This document shows positions 24,742-37,800 of a stretch of 64,000 bases of DNA, piece by piece (position 1 is the stretch's first letter; the number at the start of each line of letters is the position of its first letter). This DNA is from Scleromitrula shiraiana (taxonomy: Eukaryota; Ascomycota; Leotiomycetes; Helotiales; Sclerotiniaceae): the NCBI GenBank assembly GCA_028455995.1, contig JABELC010000008.1, positions 124,001-188,000 on the forward strand, in the 5' to 3' direction. Below the pieces are notes generated by a model that saw only the letters and a list, made by a program, of their open reading frames with translations, did no database searches and was not told where the DNA came from. Position numbers and translations under genes: made by a program.

Positions 24742-27700
24742 CTAATCAATATTATACAAATCAAATATTACAAACATCAAAACAATATTATAATAATGAA
24801 ATACTTTTAAAAAAACTAAAATTGAATTTAAAATATCAACAAAACGTTTTAATCAAAAACAATATACAATACTAAAATAAAATATATAAACATCAAAACG
24901 ATACTATAAACTTTTACATCCATCATATATATCTTCAACTCGACTTTTTTAAATTCAACTTCTCAATACCTCAACTTTTCAATTTCTATTTCTTCAAAAC
25001 ATTTTTTAATGATTTTTACAATACCCTCAAAAACCTTAACGATGACAAAATCTTTTTTATCATTTTTCTTATTATTTCTTTTTTATTTTTTTTTTATTTT
25101 TTTTATATATTTATTATTTTCAAATTTACAAAAATTATATTAAAAAACTCTAATTTTTATTGAAAAATATTGTTATTTTTAAATTAATAAAATCTATAAA
25201 AATTTAAAAATATCCCTTAAAAATAAACAAATATTTATTATTTTATAATAATTTATTTTTTCCCCCTCTTTTTCCCCCCCCCTAATCCTTCTCTATATAA
25301 TAATAAAAAACTCATTTTTTTTATTAAAATATAATATCTTTTTTTAATTATTTATACAAATACCCCTATTTAATTTCTTTTTTTAAATTAATATGATAAA
25401 AAAAAAATTCTTTTTTTTAGACTATTTTTTCTTTAATTAAAACTTTAAAGAATATAATAAACTTTATAAATTATTTGAAAATAAATTTAACCCTAAAAAT
25501 AATTTTAAAAACAAAACTCTTTTATTATACATTCAATTCAAAATTTTAAAATATATTTATTATTATATTTTTAATAATAATATTTTATAAACATTTAAAA
25601 ACAATTTTGTAAATTAAATTTTAAAATACTTTATTATAATCCAAAAAAAAACTTTTTTATTTTATAATTTTTTAAGTAATTTCTATAAAAATTTAATATT
25701 AATATTTCCATTAATTTTAATATTAATATCAATTTGATTTTTATATTTATTTTTAAGATTTTTATATTTATTTTTAAGATTTTATTTAAATGAACTTTAA
25801 AAGTAATAGAAACAATAATTTACAATATATAATTTAATATATAATTAAATATTTTTATCATAATAATCAAAAAACTCAATAATTTATAAAAAAAAAGATA
25901 AAAAAAACTTTATTATTGATTTTATTAAAAATTACAAATAAAAATAAAATAAAATTAAAGATAAAGGCAAAAAAAATAAAAAAAATAAATAAAGAAAATA
26001 AGCAATATCTAAGAAATTATCTAATTTTAAGAGACCTAATTCTAAATCAATATTTATTAAAAAAAAAATAGTGATGATTTTAATCTCGACTTTGATTTTG
26101 ATTTCAAAAACAATTTTTTTGATTATTTAGATTTTAAAGATTTTAAAATTGATTTTATTTTATTTAACATTAATAAATAATTTGAAAACTTTATAAAACA
26201 TTATATATCAAATAATAATAAATATAATGGTTAAATAAATAATATTAAATATAAATTAATTATTTATAAAGATAATTATAAATAAATTAATTTATCTAAA
26301 CAATATCAATATTTTGATATTTTATTTATATTATATAAAGATATTCAAAAATATTATTACAATATTATTAAATATAAAAACTTAAATATTAATTAAAAAA
26401 TAATTATTAAAGAATTTCAAAAAATATTTAAAAGCAAAAAATGAAAATGTGATATATATAATAATTAATTTAAAATCATTTTTTATATTATTATTATAAA
26501 CAATTTATTAAAATCAATTAAATAATTATATAAAATTTTATTGAATAAAATATGTATTATAAAGTTTGATTTATTATTAAAAATATATAATGACTTTATT
26601 TATATAATAAAACTTTTTATAATCTATCAAAATCATTTTATATATTTTAAAAGATATTCAAATTTATTTAAAATATTTATCGTTATAATTATAAAAATCT
26701 ATATATTTATTATAATATAAAAAAGTATAAAAAGCAAATTCAAAGATAAATCATTTTTTAAAAAGAAAAACAACAATATAATTGAACAAAACTTTAATAA
26801 TTAACAATTTTAAAAAAACAATTGAAATAATAATAATTTATAATTTTAAAATAAAAATATATATTTTAATAATCAAATTTTTAAATTTAATAATAATTAT
26901 TATAATTAAAAATAAAAAGTATATTATATTTATAAAAAGAAAAGATATTAATTAATTAGATATATTTTTAAAAAATGAATTGTTATAAAGAAAGAATTTA
27001 ATTAAAGAATGAAATTAAGATTTGATTTTAATAGTATATAAAGTTTTAATAAAAATTATAATCAATATATTTAAGATAAATATAATAATAATAATGATTT
27101 TATTTATATAATGAAAGAAATCGAAATATTTTAATTAAAATCATATTTTAATAATAATAATAATAATAATAATATTAAAGTATTTATTATTTTATATAGT
27201 TTTTATATTATTATAAATAATAATTACAATAATCTTATCATAAAATTTAATAATTTAATTATTTTATATATTTATATTAATGAAATTAATCAAAAATTTA
27301 AGATTTATTTATAGATTAAATATTATAATAAATATAAATTTATCAATATAATAATTGATTTTGATATTATAAAGTAATTAATTATTAGTTATAAATAGTT
27401 TTTAGTATTATAAAAGTTTATTTAAATTAATATAAAAATTTTAGATTTAATTATAAATTTTAAATTTGATTTTGATGATATTTTCTTTATTAAAACTATT
27501 TTAATTATTAGTTTAATTAATATAATTAATATTTATATTATTAATATTAATATTTTATTTTTATTAAGTTTTATAAATATAAATTATATTTAAATTTTAT
27601 TTAATAATATTAAAAATGAACTTTAGTATATTAATAATAAAATATAAAAAATTATTAGATATTATAAATATACATTTGTTAATTAATTAATTTTTTTTTA

Positions 27701-30700
27701 AGAATTCTAACAATTTATTATAGAATTATTAAATATAGATAAAAAATACTATTTATTTAAAATCAAATTATATTATATTTATAAATGAATAGAATATTTT
27801 TTTAATAAGAAACTATATAATTTATTTAATTATATTAGTTATAAAGATGAATTTAATTGTAAGTAATTAAAATAGTTTATAAAATATTATAAAAAATATT
27901 AGTTTTATATTGATAAATCTAAAAAATTTAAATTTAAATTTTATAATGATATAAAATTCAATTTTATTATTATAATTGACATAATATATATTAATAATAA
28001 TCTTGTTTTTTATATTATTAATGAAATAATCTAGTTCAATATTATATATTTTATTAAGGATTTATTAATAATAATAATATGGAATGTATTTTGTTTTATA
28101 TAAATTAATATTTATAATAGTCTTTTTAAATTAATTATTTATAATTAAGAAACTTATTTTATAAAAAAAGATTTTATTAATAATATTTATATAATTATAA
28201 TTAAGATTAAATGTGTATTTATTAAAGTTTATTATTTTATTGAAATGATCAAATATTATTATAAAATAATTTGATAAATATATATAATCATTATTGAAAA
28301 ATTTAAAAACATTAAAAAAATTAATAAAGATATAAAATTATAAATGATCATTAAAATTATTAATAATACTATTAATCTAAACAATTTTATTTTTATTTTT
28401 TTAATATTTAATGCATTTCCTTATTTAACATTTTTCGATTTTTTTATTCTATTCATTTTATAGTATATTATTATAATCAACAAAGTAATAAATAAAATAC
28501 AAAAAGAATATACTAAACAAATAATGATAAATATTTTATATTAATATAATAAATTATTTATATTTTATTTATATAATTTCAAATTTAGATTTTTAATTTT
28601 TATTTATTAAAAAAAATATTTGAAATAAATTATATAAATTTATCAAAATAGAAAGTTAAATATATATAATTAAAATAAATAATTTTACTAAAGAATTTAA
28701 AAGCATTTCAATAAAATTATATAAAGAAAAATTCAAAATATTTGATAAACTATTTGATGATATGATCGATTTTTTATTAATAAAAAATTTTATTTTAAAT
28801 TTAATTAACAATAAAAATTTTAATAATTTAGAAATATTTTAATTGAAAAAAAGTGTTTATATATTAGATAAAAAATCTATTTTTAATTTAGTTTCTATTT
28901 TAACTTTATATTTAAAATTAATAATCAAAATTCTTTATTAAAAGCAAATTTTAAAATATAATTAAATATACTTTAATAATGATAATAATAATAATTATAT
29001 TATTAAAAATATTTTTAATATATATATTATTATAAACTTTTTATTAATTACAAATCAATTTTATTTATCTTATAAAAAAAAAAAAAAATTTATTAAAAAA
29101 AGATATATTTAAAATTATTAAAAAAAACAATATACTAAAAAACACTCGAATCTTTTATAATAAATTTATTAATTTTATTAAAAATAAAGATATATTAAAA
29201 ATATTTAAAAAATCTAGATTAATAATTCAAAGCTACAATAATAAAAACAAAAAAACAATTTTAATAAAATCTTTTATTATCTAATAAATTAATTATAGAA
29301 CTATATTTTGTTTTATAACTTTATAAAATATATACTAATATATTTAATTATATCTTTACAATATATTATAAATATATATTTAATTAAAAATATCTTTAAT
29401 TTATATATTTTATATTAAACTCTTACTAGAAATAGATTTCAAACTAAATATAATCTTTAAAATTATATATTTATTTTATAATATTACAAAATCAAAAAAC
29501 CATTAATATTTTATATATTATAATTATTATATAAAAACTTTTAAAATAATTTTTTTTATTTAATAATTATTTATTCTATATTAATAAAAATAAAAAATTA
29601 AATATAATCGAATTATAAATCAATAATATTTTTATTTTTATTAATAAAGAATTTATAAATAAAAAAAAATTTAAATCAAAAAAAAGATTATCTTTTAAAA
29701 ACACAAAAACAATTAATAATTGATTCTTTTTTTGAATTTAATAATATTTTAATCTACATTAATAAAAATAATAATATAATAAACTTTATTTCATAAAATA
29801 CTTCCTTATCGATTTTAAATTATATATAAAAATCAAAAAAAATACTTCTTTAAAAAAATAATATATTGTTTAACAAATCTATAATATATATATTATAAAT
29901 ATTTATTAACTAAAAATATTATTTAATTTATTATATATAATTTAAATCATTAATTTAATTAAAAATAATATAAACATTTTTAATAAATATATTTAATAAT
30001 AAATTAATAATTTTAATTATAATTTTATATTTATTTTTTTTAAAATAAAATTATTATAAATAATTTATTTTATTAATATAAACTTTATAAATAATATTAA
30101 TCTTTTTTTTCAAATCGACTTTATTATAATATTTATTAACAAAAATAATAATATAAATATTATTTATTAATCTTTTATTAAATATAAATAAATCATATAA
30201 AATATTTTTACTTGCAAACTATACAAAATAAAATATAAATTTAATATTATTATTATAATCAAATCTAATATCAATAAAATCATAAATCAATTAATTAATA
30301 AAAAGATTATAATCAACTTTATATTCTTTATAATCTATATTAATTTAAAATTACTTTATAAATATTTAATTAAATTTAATATTTTTTAAAAAAAATATTT
30401 AATAATTAATCTAATTTTCATTTATTAATCATACAAATATAAAAAAACTATAAAAATTAAATAAATTATTAACAATATAAATCCCATTAATATAATAATA
30501 AAATCGAAATTTTATATTACTTTCAAAAACTTTATCAATATTAATAAAATTAATATCAATATAAAAAAATAGATTAAATATAAATAAATCATTTTACCCA
30601 CTTAATAAAATAAATCATAATCGCTAAAATTAATATTTATTATAGATTAGCTTATATAATATATTAGTATATTATAATAAAAAAAATATAACAAAAAGAA

Positions 30701-31051
30701 TATAAAAGATATAATAATATAAGAAATTAATATAAAAAATACAAAAATATAAAGAACTAATACAAAAAAGATATAAAGAATAATAATATATATAAAAACA
30801 ATATCTATCAAAATCACTAAGATATTATTATTCCAATCCGAAAATAACTTTTTTAAAAACAATATTTATCAAAATAATAACGATTACAATTTTACATATA
30901 TTTTCCTTTATTATATTAACTTTTTTTTATTTAATTATATTATTTATATATATTTTAATCTTTTAATTTATTTTATAAAAAGATAAAGGAGAATAATATT
31001 ATAATATATAATAAATTTAACTTAACTTTTTTTTTTTTTAAATAATACTAA
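24742..31051 (+). mobile_element. Copia-like element B, internal region (full length)
   Basis: Collinear with elements A and C. Gag-like region at about 25890-26170; integrase C-terminal/GPF-type region at about 28370-28770; RT start KSRLIIQSYNNKN at 29210; and about 1.15 kb beyond the truncation point of A up to TAATACTAA before the 3' LTR. Near the 5' end its C residues are kept and G residues lost (for example AATATCAACAAAACGTTTTAATC, where A and C have AATATTA). Further in, for example near 27000, G is kept instead, so the RIP strand bias changes inside the element. No frame is intact. Its flanking 5-mers do not match (CCTAT left, ATATA right). Confidence 0.78.
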
Positions 31052-31212
31052 TATTAAGATATAGATTATAAAGATAGCATATAATAAATATATGATCATA
31101 ATCATATATATATATGATTTGACAATCTATACTATAGATAGATCAATAATAAGAATATACCACACAAAATTACTATACTATATATCGTACACTTTACCAC
31201 AGTAAAACCACA
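31052..31212 (+). repeat. 3' LTR of copia-like element B
   Basis: TATTAAGATATAGATTATAA to GTAAAACCACA, 161 bases. The start TATTAAG is TGTTGGG with G-to-A changes, while the end keeps the unmutated CCACA. It is followed at once by ATATATATAGTTAATTT, the start of repeat D copy 2. Confidence 0.85.
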
Positions 31213-33699
31213 ATATATATAGTTAATTTATAATCAAAATCATTATTTTTATTGTTAAATTTTATTGCATTATTATATATTTTGTTTAAATTGATTTAAT
31301 ATTGAATTTTTGATATATGATATTAATGGTTTTCTTTTAATAATATTTTAAATTTTTATATTTATTTTTATATGTATATGCCCTTTTATTTTTTTATTTT
31401 TTTTTAGTTTTATTTATATTGAAAATCATAGTTATTTTAATTATAATTATTTTGATTATTTTAAAATATATAGTAATTTTGACTAGATTGATTTTGATTA
31501 GGTTAAATTTAATTAAATTAAATTTAACTAAGTTGATTTTGATTAAATTAAGATATATAATGATTTTGATTATAATAATTTCTATCATAATCATTTATAT
31601 CATAATGATTTTGATTAAATTGATTTTGACTAGATTGATTTTGATTAAAGTAGTTTTGATTAGGTTGAGATATATAATTATTTTGATTATAATGATTTTT
31701 ATTGTAATTATTTTTATTGTAATTATTTTTATTTTGGTGATTTTGATTGTTATATAATATATAATTATTAGATAGAGTTATATATTAAATAATATAATCT
31801 ATTAGATTATATATTGTTATTATTAAGATAGTTTTAAATAAACATTTAGAATTGATTTTTATTATAAATTAAATGTTTTTTAATGATTTATTAAAATATT
31901 TTGAAAGATTAATTATTATTTATATAATTAAAATATTTTATTTAATTTGCTTTTTTTTAGCTTGTTTCCTTACACTTTTTTTGAATCTTATTTCTATTTT
32001 AGATTTTTTATTATTATCTTTATATTATTAGATTTAAGTTTTATTAATTGATTTTTACAGATTTTCTTTAAATAAACTTTAATTTATTTAAGATATAATT
32101 TTATATATATTATATTTTATAATATATAGATTATTAATATACATATACTAATATAAATACTATTTTTTTATAATATTTTTTTATTATTATTAAATATTCT
32201 TTATTTAATATTTAAAATATCTTTATTTTTATATTTTTAAATATTTTTTTAAAGTCTATTTATAGATCTATATTAATAAAAATCTTTAAATTATCGATTA
32301 TATATTTATTAAATTTATATTTTAAATAATAATTTATTATATATAAATTTTTTGTATTATATTCTTTATATTTATTAATAAAATCTAAATTATTTAAAAA
32401 TAATTTATTAAATAGATTTTTTTGATACTCTTTATTTTATTTAAATTTAAGGTTTTAATTATATTTAAAATTATATATATTATTATCTTTTTATTATTAT
32501 TTCTTTTTAAAATTAAATATAAACTTTTTAAAAATGTTATTTATTATATTTTTAAATAAAATTTTTTTTATTTATATTTATAATATTAAGATTTATATTT
32601 ATTTAAATATTTTTTATTCATATTATTTTTATAATAGATTTATGTATATTAAATTTTTATTAAAACTTTTCAATAATATTTTTAATATTGATTAAGATTT
32701 TTTGATTTGATTAAAAGTTTATTTTGATTATTAAAATATTAATAACGATTTTAAATTTTAAATATTTATATTTAATAAATGGTTTTTTTTTATAATTATT
32801 TAAATCTTATACTTATACTTATATTTTTTAACTTTCTTTTTTTTATATTATTTTTATTCATTATATTGTCTATAATATTATAATATAAAATAAAAAAACA
32901 TTTTTAATAATACTTTGTATTTATTTATTAAATAATATAATAATTATTATTAAATTTGTTTTTATCTAATTTTTTTATTATTATTAAATAAATATTTAAT
33001 ATTAAATTAAAAATTTAATCTAATAAAACTTTAAACTAAATATCATTACTCTAGTTTATAAAATAAATTTAATATTAAATTAAAACTTGTTTTAATAAGG
33101 TTTTTAAATTAAATATAATTATTTTGATTTATAAAATAAATATATGATAAATAAATTTATTATAAAATAAAAGAGAAAATAAAGTAATAATAAAAAATAT
33201 AAAAATATAAAAAAAAGAATTATTAAAAGTTTTTATAAATGTTTCTAAATAAAAGTTTTCATATAAATAATCTTATTATTATCTTTATAATTATAATAAA
33301 ATAGTTATTATTATTAACATTTTTATTTATTAAAATATTTTTTTAAATAATATAATATACATTTAAATGATATAATATGATTTATATTCTTATCATTATT
33401 TTATTTATAATAAATATTTAAATTTTATAATTTTTAAATTTAATTTAAAAACCATTTAGCTTATAATAAATATTTAAATTTTATAATATCTAAATCAAAA
33501 TTAAAGATTATTATTCCTACAATAAATATTTAAATATTGTAAATTCAATTCTTTTTTTTATTAAAAACTAAATAATTTATAAATCTTTTTATTATTAAAA
33601 ATTATAAAAAGTTTTTTATTAATAATAAATAAAAATATTTAAAATTTATTAAAATTAATATTATATATAAAATAGAAATCCTAATTTATAATATATACA
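31213..33699. repeat. Dispersed repeat D, copy 2, and adjoining AT-rich relic
   Basis: The first 540 bases match 12535-13045. They include the minisatellite of TTGATTTTGACTAGATTGATTT type (31419-31755), which produces spurious open frames on both strands. The rest is AT-rich, without stop-free frames or motifs I can place. It ends just before the family-2 LTR at 33705. Confidence 0.6.
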
Positions 33700-33704
33700 C
33701 TAAT

Positions 33705-33809
33705 TAATATTTATATAACTTTAAAAATATAGAACTATACAATACAGATATTTTTTATATTGTATTAATATATTCAAAAAGTTCAAGAAAAGTATTATAC
33801 GTTGTCGAG
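33705..33809. repeat. Left part of a split family-2 LTR
   Basis: TAATATTTATATAACTTTAA to GTTGTCGAG aligns with the first two thirds of the LTR at 11286-11449, allowing for RIP. It is preceded by CTAAT (33700-33704). The missing last third is found at 45951-46016, followed by CTAAT (46017-46021). The last eight bases, TTGTCGAG (33802-33809), are repeated at 45951-45958. Confidence 0.8.
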
Positions 33810-33910
33810 TTATCTCATCCTCAAACCCTTCGATATATTACCCCACATAAAATTTTTTGACCAATAATATTCTTTAATTTTTTTACCTGAGGTGTACCAA
33901 AAGATCTAAG

Positions 33911-34230
33911 ATATCGGGTCAGGTCCCCTGACACGCCGCCTCTTCTTTATGATCTTTTATTTTAATAATATTGTTGGATCACATGTTGGATCACATGTTG
34001 GATCACATGTTGGATCACATGTTAGATCACATGTTTTAAAAAGCTTGTTCAAAAGCTTAAATTTAACCAATCAACTACTCTAAAATATCGATTTTAACCA
34101 ATCATTTATGTTAAAAAAGTGCCAAGATTCTTCCAAAACGCTAGTAAAATCACCTTTGTATCATACTAAAAAAAAAAATAAGTAGACTCGTATAAAACCT
34201 CTCTTTTTGTAAACAAAAAGAAGAGGCAAT
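33911..34230. repeat. TIR unit 1 (320 bp)
   Basis: Begins ATATCGGGTCAGGTCCCCTG, containing the hairpin GTCAGG-TCC-CCTGAC. It has GCCTCTTCTTT at 33938 and its inverse AAAGAAGAGGC near the end. Inside is a 12-bp minisatellite, TTGGATCACATG, in about five copies (33974-34033), followed by AAAAGCTTGTTCAAAAGCTT. It is non-coding and looks like a small non-autonomous element. Confidence 0.7.
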
Positions 34231-34518
34231 ATATCGGGTCAGGTTCCCTGACACGCCGCCTCTTCTTTATGATCTTTTATTTTAATAATATATTAATTAT
34301 TAGATTACATGTTAGATCACGTGTTTTGAAAAGCTTGTTCAAAACCTTAAATTTAACCAATTAACTATTCTAAAATATCGATTTTAACCAATCATTTATA
34401 TTAAAAAAGTGCCAAGATTCTTCTAAAACACTAGTAAAATCACCTTTATATTATACCAAAAAAAAAAATAAGTAGACTCGTATAAAACCTCTCTTTTTGT
34501 AAACAAAAAGAAGAGGCA
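34231..34518. repeat. TIR unit 2
   Basis: Direct tandem copy of unit 1 with the same ends (ATATCGGGTCAGGTTCCCTG to AAGAAGAGGCA) but only two copies of the 12-bp minisatellite (34306-34325). Differences from unit 1 are mainly C-to-T and G-to-A. Confidence 0.7.
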
Positions 34519-34590
34519 TTTGGTTCCAACTTTGATATAAACATAAACAAATCAATGTATCAACGATTTTTTAAATAATAATAATAAATT

Positions 34591-34651
34591 ATATCGGGTT
34601 AGGTCCTCTGACACGCCGCCTCTTCTTTATGATCTTTTATTTTAATAATAT
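34591..34651. repeat. TIR unit 3, left part, interrupted by copia element C
   Basis: Starts ATATCGGGTTAGGTCCTCTG and runs to TTTAATAATAT, where element C is inserted with AATAT duplicated on both sides. A 72-base spacer (34519-34590) separates it from unit 2. The right end of this unit appears at 44771-45070. Confidence 0.7.
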
Positions 34652-34813
34652 TATTGGGATATAGATCATAAGATAGCATATGACAAGCATGTGACCATAG
34701 TCGTATATATATACGACTCAATAACTTGTACTATAGATAGATCAATAATAACAAAAATATCAAATATAAATTATAGTATTATAATTGTATGATTTAATTA
34801 AAATAAAATTATA
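34652..34813 (+). repeat. 5' LTR of copia-like element C (162 bp)
   Basis: TATTGGGATATAGATCATAA to AAAATTATA, exactly as long as the 3' LTR at 41110-41271 and alignable with it without gaps. Preceded by target duplication AATAT (34647-34651). Its differences from the 3' LTR are C-to-T here and G-to-A there. Confidence 0.9.
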
Positions 34814-37800
34814 TTGATTAATATTATATAAATTAAATATTATAAATATTAAAGCAATATTATAGTAATAAAAATATTTTTAAAAAGATTAGAATTGAAT
34901 TTGAAATATTAATAAAGCGTTTTGATTAAGAATAATATATAATATTAAGATAGAATATATAAATGTTAAAACGATATTATAGTTTTTGCATTTATTATAT
35001 ATGTTTTTAGCCTGGTTTTTTTAATTTAATCTTTTAAAAATTTTAATTTTTTAATTTTTATTTTTTTAAGATATCTTTTAGTGATTTTTATAATATTTTT
35101 AAATTTTCAAATTTTCAAAATTTCAATGATAATGAGATCTTTTTTATTATTTTTTTTTTATTTTTTTTTTTATTCTTTTTATATATTTATTATTTTTGGA
35201 TTTATGGAAATTATATTGAAAAACTTTGATTTTTATTTGAAGATATTATTGTTTTTAAATTAATAAAATTTATAAGAATTTAGGAATATTTTTTAAAAAT
35301 AAATAAATTTTTATTATTTTATAATAATTCATTTTCTTTTTTTTCTTTTTTTTTCAATTTTTTCTTTATATAATAATAAAGAATTTATTCTTTTCGTCAA
35401 AATACAATATTTTTTTTTAATTATTTATATAAATATTCTTATTTAATTTCTTTTTTCAAGTCAATATGATAAAAAGGAATTTCTTTTTTTTAAATTACTT
35501 TTTCTTAAATCAAAACTTTGAAAAATACGATAAGCTTTGTAAATTATTTGAAGATGAATTTAATTTCAAAAACAATTTTAATAGTAAAACTTTTTTATTG
35601 TATATTTGATTTAAGATTTTAAAATATATTTATTATTATATTTTTAATGATGATATTTTATAAATATTTAAAAGCGATTTTATGAATTAGATTTTAAAAC
35701 ATTTTATTATAGTTTAAAAAAAAAACTTTTTTATTTTATAATTTTTTAAGCGATTTTTATAAGAATTCGGTATTAATGTTTTTATTGATTTTGATATTAA
35801 TATTAATCTAATTTTTATATTTATTTTTAAAGCTTTATTTAAATAGATTTTAAAAACAATAAATATAATAATTCGTAATATATAATTTAATATATAATCA
35901 AATATTTTTATTATAATAATTAAAAAACTTAATAATCTAAAAAAAAAAGATAAAAAAAATTTTATTATTGATTTTATTTAAAAAAAAAATAAGATTGAAG
36001 ATAAAGACAAAAAGAATAAAAAAAGTAAAAGTAAATAAAAGAAATAAGCAATATCTAAAAAATTATTTAATTTTAAGGAATTTGATCTTAAATTAATATT
36101 TATTAAAAAAAAAAATAGCAATAATAATAATTTTGATTTTGATTTTGATTTTGATTTTAATTTTAAGAATGATTTTTTTGATCATTTAGATTTTGAAGAT
36201 TTCGAGATTGATTTTATTCTATTTGATATTAGCAAATAGTTTGAAAATTTTATAAAACGATATATATTAAATAATAATAAATATAATAATTAAGTAAATA
36301 ATATCAAATATAAATTAATTATTTATAAAAATAATTATAAATAAATCGATTTATTTAAATAATATTAATATCTTGATATTTTATTTATATTATATAAAAA
36401 TATTTAAAAATATTATTATAATATTATTAAATATAGAAATTTAAACATCAATTAGAAAATAATTATTAAAGAATTTTAAAAAACATTTAAAGATAAAAAA
36501 TAAAAATATGATATATATAATAATTGATTTAAAATCATTTTTTATATTATTATTATAAACAATTTATTAAAATTAATTAAATAATTATATAAAATTTTAT
36601 TTAATAAAATATATATTATAAAATTTAGTTTATTATTAAAAATATATAATAACTTTATTTATATAATAAAATTTTTTATAATTTGTTAAAATTACTTTAT
36701 ATATTTTTAAAGATACTTTAATTTATTTAAAATATTCATCATTATAACTATAAAAATCTATATATTTATTATAATATAAAAAAGTATAAAAATCAAATCT
36801 AAAAATAAATTGTTTTTTAAAAAGGAAAATAATGATATAATTAAATAAAATTTTAATAATCAATGATTTTAAAGAAATAATTAGAATAACAATTCATAAC
36901 TTTAAAATAAAAATATATATTTTAATAATTAAATTTTTTAATTTAATAATAATTATTATAATTAAAAACAAAAAATATATTATATTTACAAAAAAGAAGG
37001 ATACTAATCAATTAAATATATCTCTAAAAAACGAACTATAATAAAAAAAAAATTCAATCAAAAAATAAAATCGAGATTTGACTTTAATAATATATAAGAT
37101 TTTAATAAAAATTATAATCAATATATTTAAAATAAATATAATAATAACAATAATTTTATTTATATAATTAAAGAAATTAAAATATTTTAATTAGAATTAT
37201 ATTTTAATAATAACAATAATAATAATAATATTGAAATATTTATTATTTTATATAGTTTTTACATTATTATAAATAATAATTATAATAATTTTATTATAGA
37301 ATTTAATAATTTAATCATTTTATATATTTATATTGGCGAAATTAGTCAAAAATTCAAGATTTATTTATAAATTGAATATTATAATGAATATAAATTTATT
37401 AATATAATAATTAATTTTAATATTATAAAGCAATTAATTATTAATTATAAATAATTTTTAATATTATAAAAATTTATTCGAATCAATATAAAGACTCTAA
37501 ATTTAACTATAAACTTTAGATTTAGCTTTAATAATACTTTTTTTATTAGAACCATTTTAATTATTAGTTTAATTAATATAATTAATATTTATATCGTTAA
37601 TATAAATATTCCATTTTTATTAAATCTTATAAATATAGATTATATTTAAGTTTTATTTAATAATATTAAAAATAAATTTTAATATATTAATAATAAAATA
37701 TAAAAAACTATTAGATATTATAGATATACATTTGTTAATTAATTAATCTTATTATAAGAATTTTAACAATTTATTATAGAATTATTAAATATAGATAAAA

